From Candidatus Omnitrophota bacterium (lineage in GTDB: Bacteria > Hinthialibacterota > Hinthialibacteria > Hinthialibacterales > JAKPRU01), in NCBI GenBank assembly GCA_029570205.1, contig JAKQSI010000046.1:1-6812 (forward strand): DNA of 6,812 nucleotides. The letters run 5' to 3'. The translations under genes were made by a program, and so were the position numbers. Shown here piece after piece: positions 1 to 6,138 of this stretch. The notes beneath the pieces were generated by a model. It had not been told where the DNA came from. It worked only from the letters and a program-made list of their open reading frames with translations, and made no database searches. Position 1 is the stretch's first letter; every line of letters starts with the position of its first letter.

Positions 1-2
1 TC

Positions 3-350
3 TACCATTACCTGCCGATGGAACACGCTGTGGAACAGGTCGTCGCCGGGGACACCCGGGCGGCTCTTTCCGCCGCCGGGCTCAGACAGGGTTCGATTCA
101 GCAGGCCGCTTGTGTCGTGGTGATTTGCGCGGCGTTCGGGCGGACCTCGGAGAAATATGCCGACCAGGCCACCCGGTATGTGTACCTGGAGGCGGGCCAT
201 GTCGCGCAGAATATCCTTTTGCAGGCGGTGGCGCTGGGCATGGGCGGCGTTCCTATCGGTGCAGTAGTCGATGAGGAAGGCCAAAAGGCTCTCGGCATTC
301 CCCCGGAACAGAAGGTTGTCTATATTGTCGCCACCGGATTTCCGGAGTGA
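3..350 (+). CDS. SagB-type nitroreductase-family oxidoreductase, C-terminal part (5' end outside the window)
   Basis: The frame is open from the left edge and ends at TGA 348-350, so about 115 C-terminal residues are visible. The first residues (YHYLPMEHAVEQVVAGD) resemble the 'Y.Y.P..H.L..v..GD.R..L..AAL.Q' stretch of SagB/ThcOx FMN-dependent dehydrogenases. Further on come a Q-AA-VVVI-A strand, a R-YVYLEAGHVAQNILLQA helix and a G-GG-PIGAV-D segment followed by LGIP-EQ-VVYIVATGFP. This is the typical end of the nitroreductase fold, where the E-GH-AQN helix and the G-P-GA loop lie near the flavin. Family members oxidise azoline rings in peptide natural products, but many standalone copies have unknown substrates. 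No precursor peptide or cyclodehydratase gene is visible downstream, so a RiPP role is not supported here. The gene is followed by a terminator hairpin and is probably the last gene of its transcript. The family call is fairly secure; the function is not. Confidence 0.8.
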   Translation, partial: YHYLPMEHAVEQVVAGDTRAALSAAGLRQGSIQQAACVVVICAAFGRTSEKYADQATRYVYLEAGHVAQNILLQAVALGMGGVPIGAVVDEEGQKALGIPPEQKVVYIVATGFPE

Positions 351-368
351 TCCGGCGTTCCCTGGAGT

Positions 369-392
369 GCGGGAGCGCAGCTCCCGCCTTTT
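369..392 (+). terminator. Rho-independent terminator after the nitroreductase gene
   Basis: An 8-bp perfect GC-rich stem (GCGGGAGC at 369-376 with GCTCCCGC at 380-387) closes a 3-base loop and is followed directly by CTTTT. It begins 18 bases after the nitroreductase stop codon. The sequence style (GGAGTGC, GC stem, TTTT) also resembles a palindromic element dispersed between genes in many environmental genomes, so it may be a repeat working as a terminator. Confidence 0.6.
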
Positions 393-416
393 CGTACTGA
401 AACTGGAGATAGGTTT

Positions 417-1214
417 GTGCCTCAAGAACCCCGCAAAAATCGCGTCCTGGAGAAACTGAGAAACGGCCGGGTGGTGTTGTGCACCAACTCGACCCCGGTT
501 TGTTCGCCGAAAATCGCCGAGCTGATCGGCCTGATCGGATTCGATTGCCTGTGGATCGACATGGAACACCAGGATTTCAGCTACAATGAGGTGTTCAGTG
601 CCTGCCTGGCCTGCCGGGCAACCCGGATGGAGCCGCTGGTGCGGATCCGACGAGAGGGCCGGCATTCCTGCGCGCGGGGATTCGAGGCAGGCGGAACCGG
701 CATTATGGTTCCTCATTGCATGGGGGCGGAGGATGCGCGGACCATTGTCCGAAATGCCCGGTTCTGGCCCGTGGGATTGCGCGGCCTGGATGGCGTCGAG
801 GCGCTTGCGCAATACGGATTAATGGACACCCGTGAATATATGGAATGGTCCAACCGCGAAACCTTTGTCATAGTGCAGATCGAAGACCGCGAGGCTGTGG
901 ACGAAATAGACGGGATTGCCGCTGTAAACGGGATCGACATTCTGCTTGTGGGTCCGGGAGACTTGGGGCAGAGCTATGGTTGTCCGGGGCAATTCGATCA
1001 CCCGAAAATCCGGGAGGCAATTCAGCGAGTCTCCGAAGCCGCCCGAAAGCACGGCAAATACTGGGGGATCCCTTGCGCGACTCTCGACAACGCCCGGGAG
1101 ATGATCCGGCTGGGTGCGCGGTTCATCAGCGTCGGATCGTTGATCGGAGTCGTACAAAAAGGGTTCCTGGATATCTATCGGGAATACACTCCCCTCTGCG
1201 CCGACAAATTGTGA
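417..1214 (+). CDS. HpcH/HpaI aldolase/citrate lyase family protein (class II, metal-dependent aldolase)
   Basis: The protein has 265 residues, the usual size for 4-hydroxy-2-oxo-heptane-1,7-dioate aldolase (HpaI) and its 2-keto-3-deoxy-sugar-acid aldolase relatives. The start is GTG 417; GGAG at 405-408 lies 8 bases upstream. The TIM-barrel signature is intact: WIDMEH (D48, E50, H51), PLVRI (R76), a G-GG-G-MVPH loop near residue 95, QIED (E156) and GPGDL (D182). Spacings between these residues (H to R 25, E to D 26) equal those of the known catalytic His/Arg and metal-ligand Glu/Asp of E. coli HpaI, so the enzyme should be active with a divalent metal and pyruvate or a related enolate. The loop usually written PP-G-RG reads WPVGLRG (117-123). 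The real substrate cannot be read from the sequence: relatives split 4-hydroxy-2-oxo acids into pyruvate plus an aldehyde. No catabolic partner genes lie beside it, and dapA follows after a 165-base gap. Confidence 0.88.
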   Translation: MPQEPRKNRVLEKLRNGRVVLCTNSTPVCSPKIAELIGLIGFDCLWIDMEHQDFSYNEVFSACLACRATRMEPLVRIRREGRHSCARGFEAGGTGIMVPHCMGAEDARTIVRNARFWPVGLRGLDGVEALAQYGLMDTREYMEWSNRETFVIVQIEDREAVDEIDGIAAVNGIDILLVGPGDLGQSYGCPGQFDHPKIREAIQRVSEAARKHGKYWGIPCATLDNAREMIRLGARFISVGSLIGVVQKGFLDIYREYTPLCADKL

Positions 1215-1225
1215 GAGGCATTGTC

Positions 1226-1254
1226 TTGACAAACTGATCGGCACTGCTTGCCAT
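1226..1254 (+). promoter_or_regulatory. Possible sigma-70-like promoter for dapA
   Basis: A perfect TTGACA at 1226-1231 is followed, after 17 bases, by TGCCAT (1249-1254), which matches TATAAT at only three positions. It lies just after the aldolase stop and about 125 bases before the dapA start, so placement is sensible, but the -10 element is poor. The call rests on the -35 box and position only. Confidence 0.3.
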
Positions 1255-1347
1255 CTGCGACGCCCTAAAAAGCCGAACGAACCGTTGTGCGGTCTCGAAG
1301 AAAATGGTTCACTGATTCCCGCACCGACATTCGTGTTCGGAGACCAT

Positions 1348-1374
1348 TGAAAAAGACTTCTTTTTCAGAGGAGG
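1348..1374 (+). promoter_or_regulatory. Leader hairpin abutting the dapA Shine-Dalgarno
   Basis: TGAAAAAG (1348-1355) pairs perfectly with CTTTTTCA (1360-1367) around a 4-base loop (ACTT). The perfect Shine-Dalgarno AGGAGG at 1369-1374 begins one base after the stem and sits 5 bases before ATG 1380. The stem is A/T-rich and weak, so it could tune ribosome access or simply be a local palindrome. I found none of the conserved lysine-riboswitch core motifs in the 165-base leader. Confidence 0.35.
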
Positions 1375-1379
1375 ACATC

Positions 1380-2294
1380 ATGTTTACGGGATCGGCGGTC
1401 GCGCTTGTCACTCCGTTCAAAGAACAATCTGTGGACTTTCCTGCCCTGGAGAAACTGATCGACTTTCACGTTGCGGCTGGGACAGAGTGTATTGTGGTTT
1501 GCGGCACAACGGGGGAATCCTCCACACAGAGTCATGCGGAGCATAAGCGGGTGATCCGATTTACGACGGATTACCTGAAGGCGAAACGCGGGTCCAATCA
1601 ATACCCGCTGTTGATGGCCGGGACCGGCAGCAACAACACGGCGGAGGCGATGGACCTCACAATTTTCGCGAAAGAAGCCGGAGCGGATTGCGCCCTTCAG
1701 GTCACTCCCTATTACAACAAGCCCACGCAGAAGGGCCTCCTGGAACATTTTCGAACCCTGGCGAGAGAAGTCGATATTCCGCAGGTCGTATATAACATTC
1801 AGAGCCGATGCGGAGTGAATGTCTCCACCGAGGTCATGGTGGAACTTGCGCAGGAACCGAACATTATCGGCGTGAAAGAGGCCAGCGGAAATATCGGCCA
1901 GATGAGCGATGTGATTCGCCTGTGCCCAAATGATTTTTATGTCTGGTCGGGAGACGACGGCATGACATTGCCTTTGCTGGCGCTTGGCGGCAAGGGCGTA
2001 ATTTCCGTTGTGGCCAATATCGCGCCGAGGGAAACCTCCAGGATGGTGCACGATTTCCTGGAAGGCCGCGTGGAGGAAGCGCGGGCCATGCACCACAAAA
2101 TGACCCCCCTGGTTAAAGCTCTGTTTATCGAGACCAACCCGATTCCGGTGAAAACAGCGGTGAATATCCTGTCCGCGAACCCGGAATACGGATTGCCGCA
2201 TTGCGGCGGATTCCGTTTGCCGATGACAGAGATGTCGCCGCAGAACCGGGAAATTCTCGAGCGGGAACTGCGGGCGTTCGGCTTCTCGTTCTGA
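1380..2294 (+). CDS. dapA: 4-hydroxy-tetrahydrodipicolinate synthase
   Basis: This enzyme condenses pyruvate with aspartate-4-semialdehyde, the entry step to diaminopimelate and lysine. I chose ATG 1380 (304 residues) because AGGAGG ends 5 bases before it and the protein then begins MFTGSAVALVTPF, the family's usual N-terminus; a longer frame from 1287 adds 31 unrelated residues. The TIM-barrel (beta/alpha)8 motifs are complete: CGTTGESST (T43, T44 of the proton-relay triad), VTPYYNKPTQKG (Y112), VVYNIQSR (Y138 and substrate-binding R143) and IIGVKEASGN, with Schiff-base lysine K166. A GD-G-TLPLLALGGKGVISV segment follows, then NPIPVKTAVN near the C-terminus. The usual R-T-G after Y-N is R-C-G (C144), a mild change. 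It stands alone with no dapB or lysC nearby. The related N-acetylneuraminate lyase and KDG-aldolase subfamilies share the fold, but the full DapA motif set makes those unlikely. The next gene is convergent. Confidence 0.94.
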   Translation: MFTGSAVALVTPFKEQSVDFPALEKLIDFHVAAGTECIVVCGTTGESSTQSHAEHKRVIRFTTDYLKAKRGSNQYPLLMAGTGSNNTAEAMDLTIFAKEAGADCALQVTPYYNKPTQKGLLEHFRTLAREVDIPQVVYNIQSRCGVNVSTEVMVELAQEPNIIGVKEASGNIGQMSDVIRLCPNDFYVWSGDDGMTLPLLALGGKGVISVVANIAPRETSRMVHDFLEGRVEEARAMHHKMTPLVKALFIETNPIPVKTAVNILSANPEYGLPHCGGFRLPMTEMSPQNREILERELRAFGFSF

Positions 2295-2300
2295 TCGGCA

Positions 2301-2367
2301 ATTCGTCCCGCCACGGCTAAGTGGACACACCGGACGGAATGCGACGAGGGAGCATCCATCTTCGTCG
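2301..2367. terminator. Inverted repeats in the convergent dapA/pdxJ gap (possible weak terminator)
   Basis: The 97-base gap between the two convergent stop codons holds two imperfect palindromes. ATTCGTCC (2301-2308) can pair with GGACGGAAT (2332-2340), with one bulge, around an inner CCAC/GTGG stem (2311-2314 with 2321-2324). CGACGA (2342-2347) pairs with TCGTCG (2362-2367). Neither carries a U-tract on either strand, so any termination here is probably factor-dependent. Confidence 0.3.
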
Positions 2368-2391
2368 GCAGCGCGCACCCTGGAGAAGACC

Positions 2392-3108
2392 TCAGCCCCT
2401 CATAATCTCTTTCATCTCTCTTACCGCGCGTTCCAGTCCCACAAAAACCGCATGGGCGATGATTCCGTGTCCCGTATGAAGCGCGTGAATGCCCGGGAGT
2501 CGGGCGATTCGCGCCGTGTTGTGGTAGTGCAGGCCATGCCCGGCGTTGACTTTGAGTCCCAGTCCGAGAGCAAACTCCAATGCCTCCGCCAGAATACGAA
2601 ATTCGTGGTCCTCCTCTTGAGGACTTCTGCTATTCGCATACGCGCCGGTGTGGAGCTCGATAAAGGGAACACCCAAACCGGCCGCCGCCTTGATCTGTGT
2701 CTTGTCGGGGTCGATGAAAATGCTGACAGGAATTCCGGCATCGAACAGGCGCTGCAACTCGGCCCGAAGCCTTTCTTCGACACCCGCAACCGCCAATCCG
2801 CCTTCGGTGGTCAGTTCCGCCCGCTTTTCGGGCACAAGGGTGACCAGGGCCGGAGAGATTTCTTTTGCGAGGTCCACCATCTGCGGGATCAGGGCCATTT
2901 CGAGTGTCAGGGGAACGGTCAGAATCTGTTTCAGAATACGGACGTCGCGGTCCTTGATGTGCCGTCGGTCCTCGCGCGGGTGGACCGTAATCCCATCCGC
3001 GCCGCCGAGCACAGCAAGTGTCGCTCCGTGAACCGGATCCGGGTATGGGGTTCCACGGGCCTCACGCAACGTGGCAATATGGTCGATGTTTACGGAGAGC
3101 AGGGGCAT
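2392..3108 (-). CDS. pdxJ: Pyridoxine 5'-phosphate synthase
   Basis: PdxJ closes the pyridine ring of vitamin B6 from 3-amino-2-oxopropyl phosphate and 1-deoxyxylulose 5-phosphate, the last assembly step of the DXP-dependent pathway. Counting from ATG 3108 (238 residues, near the usual ~240), the TIM-barrel motifs are all present: VNIDHIATLREARG (7-19), VHPREDRRHI with H43, R45 and H50, LEMA with E70, TTEGG (100-104), FIELHTG (149-155), VNAGHG with H191, and a final TGHGIIAHAV phosphate-binding loop. The start is debatable. ATG 3120 overlaps the ybbR stop as ATGA, but the Shine-Dalgarno AGGAGG touches it with no spacer. ATG 3108 lies 12 bases downstream of AGGAGG and gives MPLLSVNIDH, as in homologues. 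Either way, translation is coupled to ybbR. It is the last gene of the minus-strand cluster. The P after VH replaces a usual L. Confidence 0.95.
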   Translation of the reverse strand: MPLLSVNIDHIATLREARGTPYPDPVHGATLAVLGGADGITVHPREDRRHIKDRDVRILKQILTVPLTLEMALIPQMVDLAKEISPALVTLVPEKRAELTTEGGLAVAGVEERLRAELQRLFDAGIPVSIFIDPDKTQIKAAAGLGVPFIELHTGAYANSRSPQEEDHEFRILAEALEFALGLGLKVNAGHGLHYHNTARIARLPGIHALHTGHGIIAHAVFVGLERAVREMKEIMRG

Positions 3109-3116
3109 CAGGGCAA

Positions 3117-3905
3117 TCATCCTCCTTTCGTTCGCGCTACTTTCAATTCGATATTCACGCGGGTTGCCGTGGCCGACACCGGCAGGTCTGCCGTACCGAA
3201 CTCGGAAATCGGCACGTCCGCCGTGGTCCCGCTCTGGATTTGATTGGATAAATAAATCCGCGTGGTGCTCACTTCACTGATTCGGCTCAATGCCGCTTCC
3301 GGGCCGGTAATGGTGATTGTCGAAGGATAGGGGCGTATCGTGACTATTTCATACCCTTCCGGCGGCTGACCGACTGTGGGAACACGGACGGGGACATGCT
3401 TGACCAGCTGGTAGAGAGGAATTTCGATCGTATCCTCCGGGAGAGATTCAGAGGCATAAATCGGCGGGGGATTTTTCTGCGATACATCGCGGATATGAAC
3501 TGTAATCTGCACCTTGGAGGGGTGTATATTATTCTCCCTGAGTTTTAACTGCTTCGCATCCTGCTCTTTGACCCTGGCGACAAGAAATTCCTGGCTCAAC
3601 GCAATGAGAAGACTCTTGTTCTGCTCCAATTCTTTTTTTCCGGCGAGATCAAGAGCGAACCGCAGATCCTTCGACGTCAGGAACTTGAGTACACTCACGG
3701 GTCCCTGTAAGACAATGGTCGTGTTGTACAAACGGTCCGGGTATGCAAGCACCATATTCGATGGGATATTCACCAACTCAATCCGGACGTTGGAGAACTC
3801 CTGGCTGGTAATTTTTTCGCGTGCCCGGATATAGACCAGTCCGATGGCCAGGAAAAGCGCCAGAAGTTTGAGTCCGATGTTCTCGGTAAGCAATCGCCTC
3901 ACCAT
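3117..3905 (-). CDS. YbbR-like domain protein, probable CdaA regulator (CdaR-like)
   Basis: This is a 262-residue protein with one N-terminal membrane segment (about residues 8-26, IGLKLLALFLAIGLVYI) preceded by basic residues, so the bulk should lie outside the cytoplasm. Two YbbR-type beta-rich repeats are visible: residues about 35-140, with the NVRIEL-NIP strand and V-L-GP-SVLKFL, and about 170-257, with VPVRVPTVGQPPEGYEI, TITITGP-AALSRIS and a final IEL strand. Firmicute CdaR has this layout with up to four repeats, binds CdaA in the membrane and modulates c-di-AMP synthesis. The gene begins 9 bases after the cdaA stop and overlaps pdxJ by 4 bases (ATGA), so it is co-transcribed and probably translationally coupled. 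No good Shine-Dalgarno precedes ATG 3905; the nearest GAGG is 14 bases away. I leave the symbol empty because the regulatory role is known only from distant lineages. Confidence 0.87.
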   Translation of the reverse strand: MVRRLLTENIGLKLLALFLAIGLVYIRAREKITSQEFSNVRIELVNIPSNMVLAYPDRLYNTTIVLQGPVSVLKFLTSKDLRFALDLAGKKELEQNKSLLIALSQEFLVARVKEQDAKQLKLRENNIHPSKVQITVHIRDVSQKNPPPIYASESLPEDTIEIPLYQLVKHVPVRVPTVGQPPEGYEIVTIRPYPSTITITGPEAALSRISEVSTTRIYLSNQIQSGTTADVPISEFGTADLPVSATATRVNIELKVARTKGG

Positions 3906-3914
3906 CCGTTGAGT

Positions 3915-4667
3915 TTATACCTCGTGAATCAGATTGTTCAGAACCCGCTCCAGAATGGGGGCATCCAGATCCCGGGTCATGGAGCCGTTTACGGCCACCG
4001 AGATCGTTCCGGTTTCCTCGGACACGACCACTACAATCGCATCGGTTTCTTCGGAGAGACCCAGGGCGGCTCGGTGACGGGTCCCCAATTCTTTATCGAC
4101 TTCCAGGCGTTCGGTTAAAGGCAAAAGGCAGGAGGCCGCCGCGACCACATCATTGCGGAGAATCACCGCGCCGTCATGGAGCGGCGTATTGCGGCTGAAT
4201 ATCGTCACCAGCAATTCCGCGCTGACCAGCGCATCCAGTGCAATGCCCGTATCCACAAATCCCTGAAGGCTGGTGCCGCGTTCGAATACGATCAGGGCGC
4301 CGACATTCCGCTGGGACAGAATCTGACTGGCCTTAACGATTTCTGCGGTCACCGTGTCTTTGCCGCGCCGGGACTGCGGCAAAAACCGCATCTGTGCCAG
4401 AGACGAGATCGCACGTCGCAACTCCGGCGCGTAAAGAACCACAACCGCCATAAACAGCGGCAGCAGCGAACGCTCCAGGAGCCAATAGACCGTCTCGAGT
4501 GTCGCCACACGCGACAAGTAAGTCAATAATACAACCAGGATGAGGAAATTAAGAACATGAGCCGCGCGGGTTCCCTGTACGGATCGCAGGACCTGATAAA
4601 ACAAAAACCACAAGATGAGGATTTCAGCAAGGGTCCGAAGCGTACTGAGGTTGAATACCGAACTCAT
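3915..4667 (-). CDS. cdaA: Diadenylate cyclase CdaA (DisA_N / DAC domain)
   Basis: CdaA makes cyclic di-AMP from two ATP at the cytoplasmic membrane face. The 250-residue protein has three predicted membrane helices (about 10-28, 37-55 and 62-80), a short linker and a DAC domain (about 100-240). Both signature motifs are intact: N-T-P-L-H-D-G-A with DGA at 165-167, and L-G-T-R-H-R with RHR at 197-199. A G-LS-ET-D-I-VVVSEETG-ISVA block that shapes the nucleotide pocket follows. Length and topology are standard for the family. ATG 4667 is the only ATG or GTG start in the frame before an upstream stop (TAG at 4715-4713), although no clear Shine-Dalgarno is present. The YbbR/CdaR-like gene follows after 9 bases. 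The third member of the classical cluster, glmM, is absent here and pdxJ takes its place. A 211-base gap with palindromes separates it from folP, so the two may be transcribed separately. Confidence 0.95.
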   Translation of the reverse strand: MSSVFNLSTLRTLAEILILWFLFYQVLRSVQGTRAAHVLNFLILVVLLTYLSRVATLETVYWLLERSLLPLFMAVVVLYAPELRRAISSLAQMRFLPQSRRGKDTVTAEIVKASQILSQRNVGALIVFERGTSLQGFVDTGIALDALVSAELLVTIFSRNTPLHDGAVILRNDVVAAASCLLPLTERLEVDKELGTRHRAALGLSEETDAIVVVVSEETGTISVAVNGSMTRDLDAPILERVLNNLIHEV

Positions 4668-4756
4668 AAGTTTATCTGTATCCGACAGCGAATTTCCTGG
4701 AACTGAAATACTCTACTTAAACCGCGCAACCCTGCCACGGGCCGGATTCTTCTCCC

Positions 4757-4771
4757 TCTCCCTTTGGGAGA
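4757..4771. repeat. CTCCC-type short palindrome (dispersed-repeat-like)
   Basis: TCTCCC (4757-4762) pairs perfectly with GGGAGA (4766-4771) around TTT. The surrounding text (TCTCCCTCTCCCTTTGGGAG, then a G-rich tail) resembles a palindromic repeat commonly scattered between genes in environmental bacterial genomes. It sits in the folP-cdaA gap, 28 bases before a second palindrome. Confidence 0.45.
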
Positions 4772-4798
4772 CGGCTGGGCGGAGGAAAGTTCCCGGTG

Positions 4799-4819
4799 CC
4801 ACCGGCCTCTTGCCGGTGG
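4799..4819. repeat. 8-bp perfect hairpin in the folP-cdaA gap
   Basis: CCACCGGC (4799-4806) and GCCGGTGG (4812-4819) form a perfect GC-rich stem around CTCTT. TTT follows on the plus strand, the wrong direction to terminate folP; on the minus strand no T-run follows the stem. It could act as a transcript-stabilising or attenuating hairpin between folP and cdaA, or be a dispersed REP-like repeat of the GTGCC-stem-TTT type. Confidence 0.5.
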
Positions 4820-4878
4820 TTTGCCGTATTTCCCACATCGTACTGAAAATTGACTCCAAGCGGAATCCTGCGAGGGGG

Positions 4879-5760
4879 TTACGGCGCGATGTCGGTATCA
4901 TCCCGCACGATCAGATCGGCGATTCGGGCCACATCCCGCATTGCAGCAACATCGTGAACCCGCACAATATCCGCTCCGCGCGCAATCACACAGGCCACAC
5001 TGCCCGCCGTGGCCGGCAGGCGTTCGTCCACGGGCTGCCCGGTATAATGGCCCAGGAAGGATTTCCGAGACGTTCCCACCAGCAGCGGACATCCCAAGTC
5101 CCGAAATTGTTGAAGCTCGCGAAGAATCAGGATATTCTGATCCGGTGTCTTCCCAAATCCGATACCGGGATCGACGGCAATGCCATCCGCTCTCACGCCT
5201 GCCTGTTTTGCAATCTCGACGGATGCCTGCAAGAAATCGTGGATTTCACCGATCACATCCGCATAATCGGTCAGAGACTGCATGGTTGCCGGTGTTCCCC
5301 GGAGGTGCATCAGGACAACACCACATCCGTGTCGTGCCGCGATCTTCGGCATATCCGGGTCGCCCCGAAACGCCGTAATATCGTTGATGATGCTTGCGCC
5401 CATTGCACAGGCCGCATCCGCCACACCGGACTTCCAGGTATCAACCGATAGCGGAACACCGCAGTCCACCAGGGCCTCAATCACCGGCAGGACCCGCTGT
5501 TTCTCCGTCTCTTCTGAGACAGGTTGGGAACCGGGGCGACTGGACTCGCCGCCGATATCAAGCAAGTCCGCGCCTTCCTCGATCAGTTTTCGACCCTGCG
5601 CAATCGCTTTCTGCAGATCGAAAAACCGACCGCCATCGCTGAACGAATCCGGTGTGACATTGATGACCCCCATAATAAGCGTGCGGGTTCCAAGAGCGAG
5701 GCAGTATTTCCCGCATCGCCAGAAATGTCCACCAATTCGGCATTCTTCCGAAGATTGCAT
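4879..5760 (-). CDS. folP: Dihydropteroate synthase
   Basis: FolP joins p-aminobenzoate to 6-hydroxymethyl-7,8-dihydropterin diphosphate in folate synthesis and is the sulfonamide target. I prefer ATG 5760 (293 residues), with AGGGAGG ending 8 bases upstream. A GTG at 5790 (303 residues) has a weaker GGTGA site only 3 bases away. The TIM-barrel motifs are complete: MGVINVTPDSFSDGG (30-44, N34 metal ligand), DIGGESSRPGS (68-78), SVDTWK (D107), INDI (N126, D127), VLMHLRGTPATMQ (149-161), DPGIGFGKT (D197), GTSRKSFLG (K233) and RVHDV (R267, H269). The residue after H in the MH-GTP block is L where M is usual. No sulfonamide-resistance insertions in the loops are evident. It leads the minus-strand folP-cdaA-ybbR-pdxJ set. 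The ftsH gene that often precedes folP elsewhere is not here; an IS scar lies upstream instead. Confidence 0.95.
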   Translation of the reverse strand: MQSSEECRIGGHFWRCGKYCLALGTRTLIMGVINVTPDSFSDGGRFFDLQKAIAQGRKLIEEGADLLDIGGESSRPGSQPVSEETEKQRVLPVIEALVDCGVPLSVDTWKSGVADAACAMGASIINDITAFRGDPDMPKIAARHGCGVVLMHLRGTPATMQSLTDYADVIGEIHDFLQASVEIAKQAGVRADGIAVDPGIGFGKTPDQNILILRELQQFRDLGCPLLVGTSRKSFLGHYTGQPVDERLPATAGSVACVIARGADIVRVHDVAAMRDVARIADLIVRDDTDIAP

Positions 5761-5802
5761 ATCCGTGGCCTCCCTGAGAGGTTGCCGCACAAGTCACCTT
5801 CC

Positions 5803-5852
5803 TGATTCGGTCTTTGTTTCTTATTCCCTGATTCAGTGCCTGTTTGATTCGG
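5803..5852. repeat. Three imperfect TGATTCRG direct repeats upstream of folP
   Basis: TGATTCGG (5803-5810), TGATTCAG (5829-5836) and TGATTCGG (5845-5852) lie in one orientation at 26- and 16-base intervals, between the folP start and the IS remnant. On the minus strand, which folP uses, they read CYGAATCA. Irregular spacing argues against a tandem array. They could be binding sites in the folP leader or remains of the neighbouring mobile DNA. I saw no convincing sigma-70 promoter among them. Confidence 0.35.
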
Positions 5853-6138
5853 TATTACCTGACCGGCCCCCATTTTGAGGTCCACTCAAAATGTTAGGAT
5901 TCCCGCGACCGCGTGTAAACGAGACCGGGGAGTTCCGACCGGTCCAATACCGGAACAGATGATAATTCAGAAACTCGGAACCGTTGTCGCAATCAAACCC
6001 CAGAATCGGAAACACCAGGGAGGCTTCCATGTCCTGAATCTGAGTCAGAACGCCTCGCGCCCCCCGATTCCACGTCGCTCGATTCTCCGTCCACCCCCGT
6101 ATCTCTCTTAAATATTCTTTTCTCAACACGCCACTCAT
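5833..6138 (-). pseudogene. Internally deleted integrase-core (rve) transposase remnant
   Basis: The frame from ATG 6138 begins MSGVLRKEYLREIR, like the first residues of large DDE transposases that open 'RKEYLRAI..RYR'. After that it jumps straight to GWTENRATWNRGARGVL and then ILGFDCDNGSEFLNYHLFRY and SFTRGR, which are consecutive pieces of the rve catalytic core of the same transposase type (IS481/ISNCY-like). A span of very roughly 150-200 residues is therefore missing inside, including the first catalytic Asp. Similarity ends at about 5905, before the block (normally 'PY.KNDNAHVEQKNW') with the catalytic Glu. Only one catalytic acid (in D-NGSEF) remains, so the product cannot transpose; the frame runs on through unrelated sequence to TGA 5833. 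Despite both deletions, the join is in frame and stop-free. The transposase identity comes from recognised family motifs; the exact IS family is unsure. Confidence 0.75.
5871..5893. repeat. 9-bp perfect palindrome at the left end of the IS remnant
   Basis: CATTTTGAG (5871-5879) and CTCAAAATG (5885-5893) are exact reverse complements around GTCCA. It lies just past the point where transposase similarity stops, as expected for the non-coding tail of an insertion sequence. It could also be a hairpin in the folP upstream region. Confidence 0.5.

Noticed and set aside
1215-1379. Lysine riboswitch before dapA
   Set aside because: The leader lacks the conserved core sequences and is short for the aptamer plus expression platform.
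1365-2378. Long minus-strand open frame (337 codons) opposite dapA
   Set aside because: It covers a clear dapA gene, its translation shows no recognisable domain, and such antisense frames are common in GC-rich coding DNA.
2452-3243. Plus-strand open frame of 263 codons opposite pdxJ and the end of ybbR
   Set aside because: It overlaps two well-supported minus-strand genes, and the product looks like an antisense translation with no family motif.
4615-5451. Plus-strand frame of 278 codons opposite folP and the cdaA start
   Set aside because: It is a shadow of folP on the opposite strand and crosses intergenic palindromes; no domain is visible.
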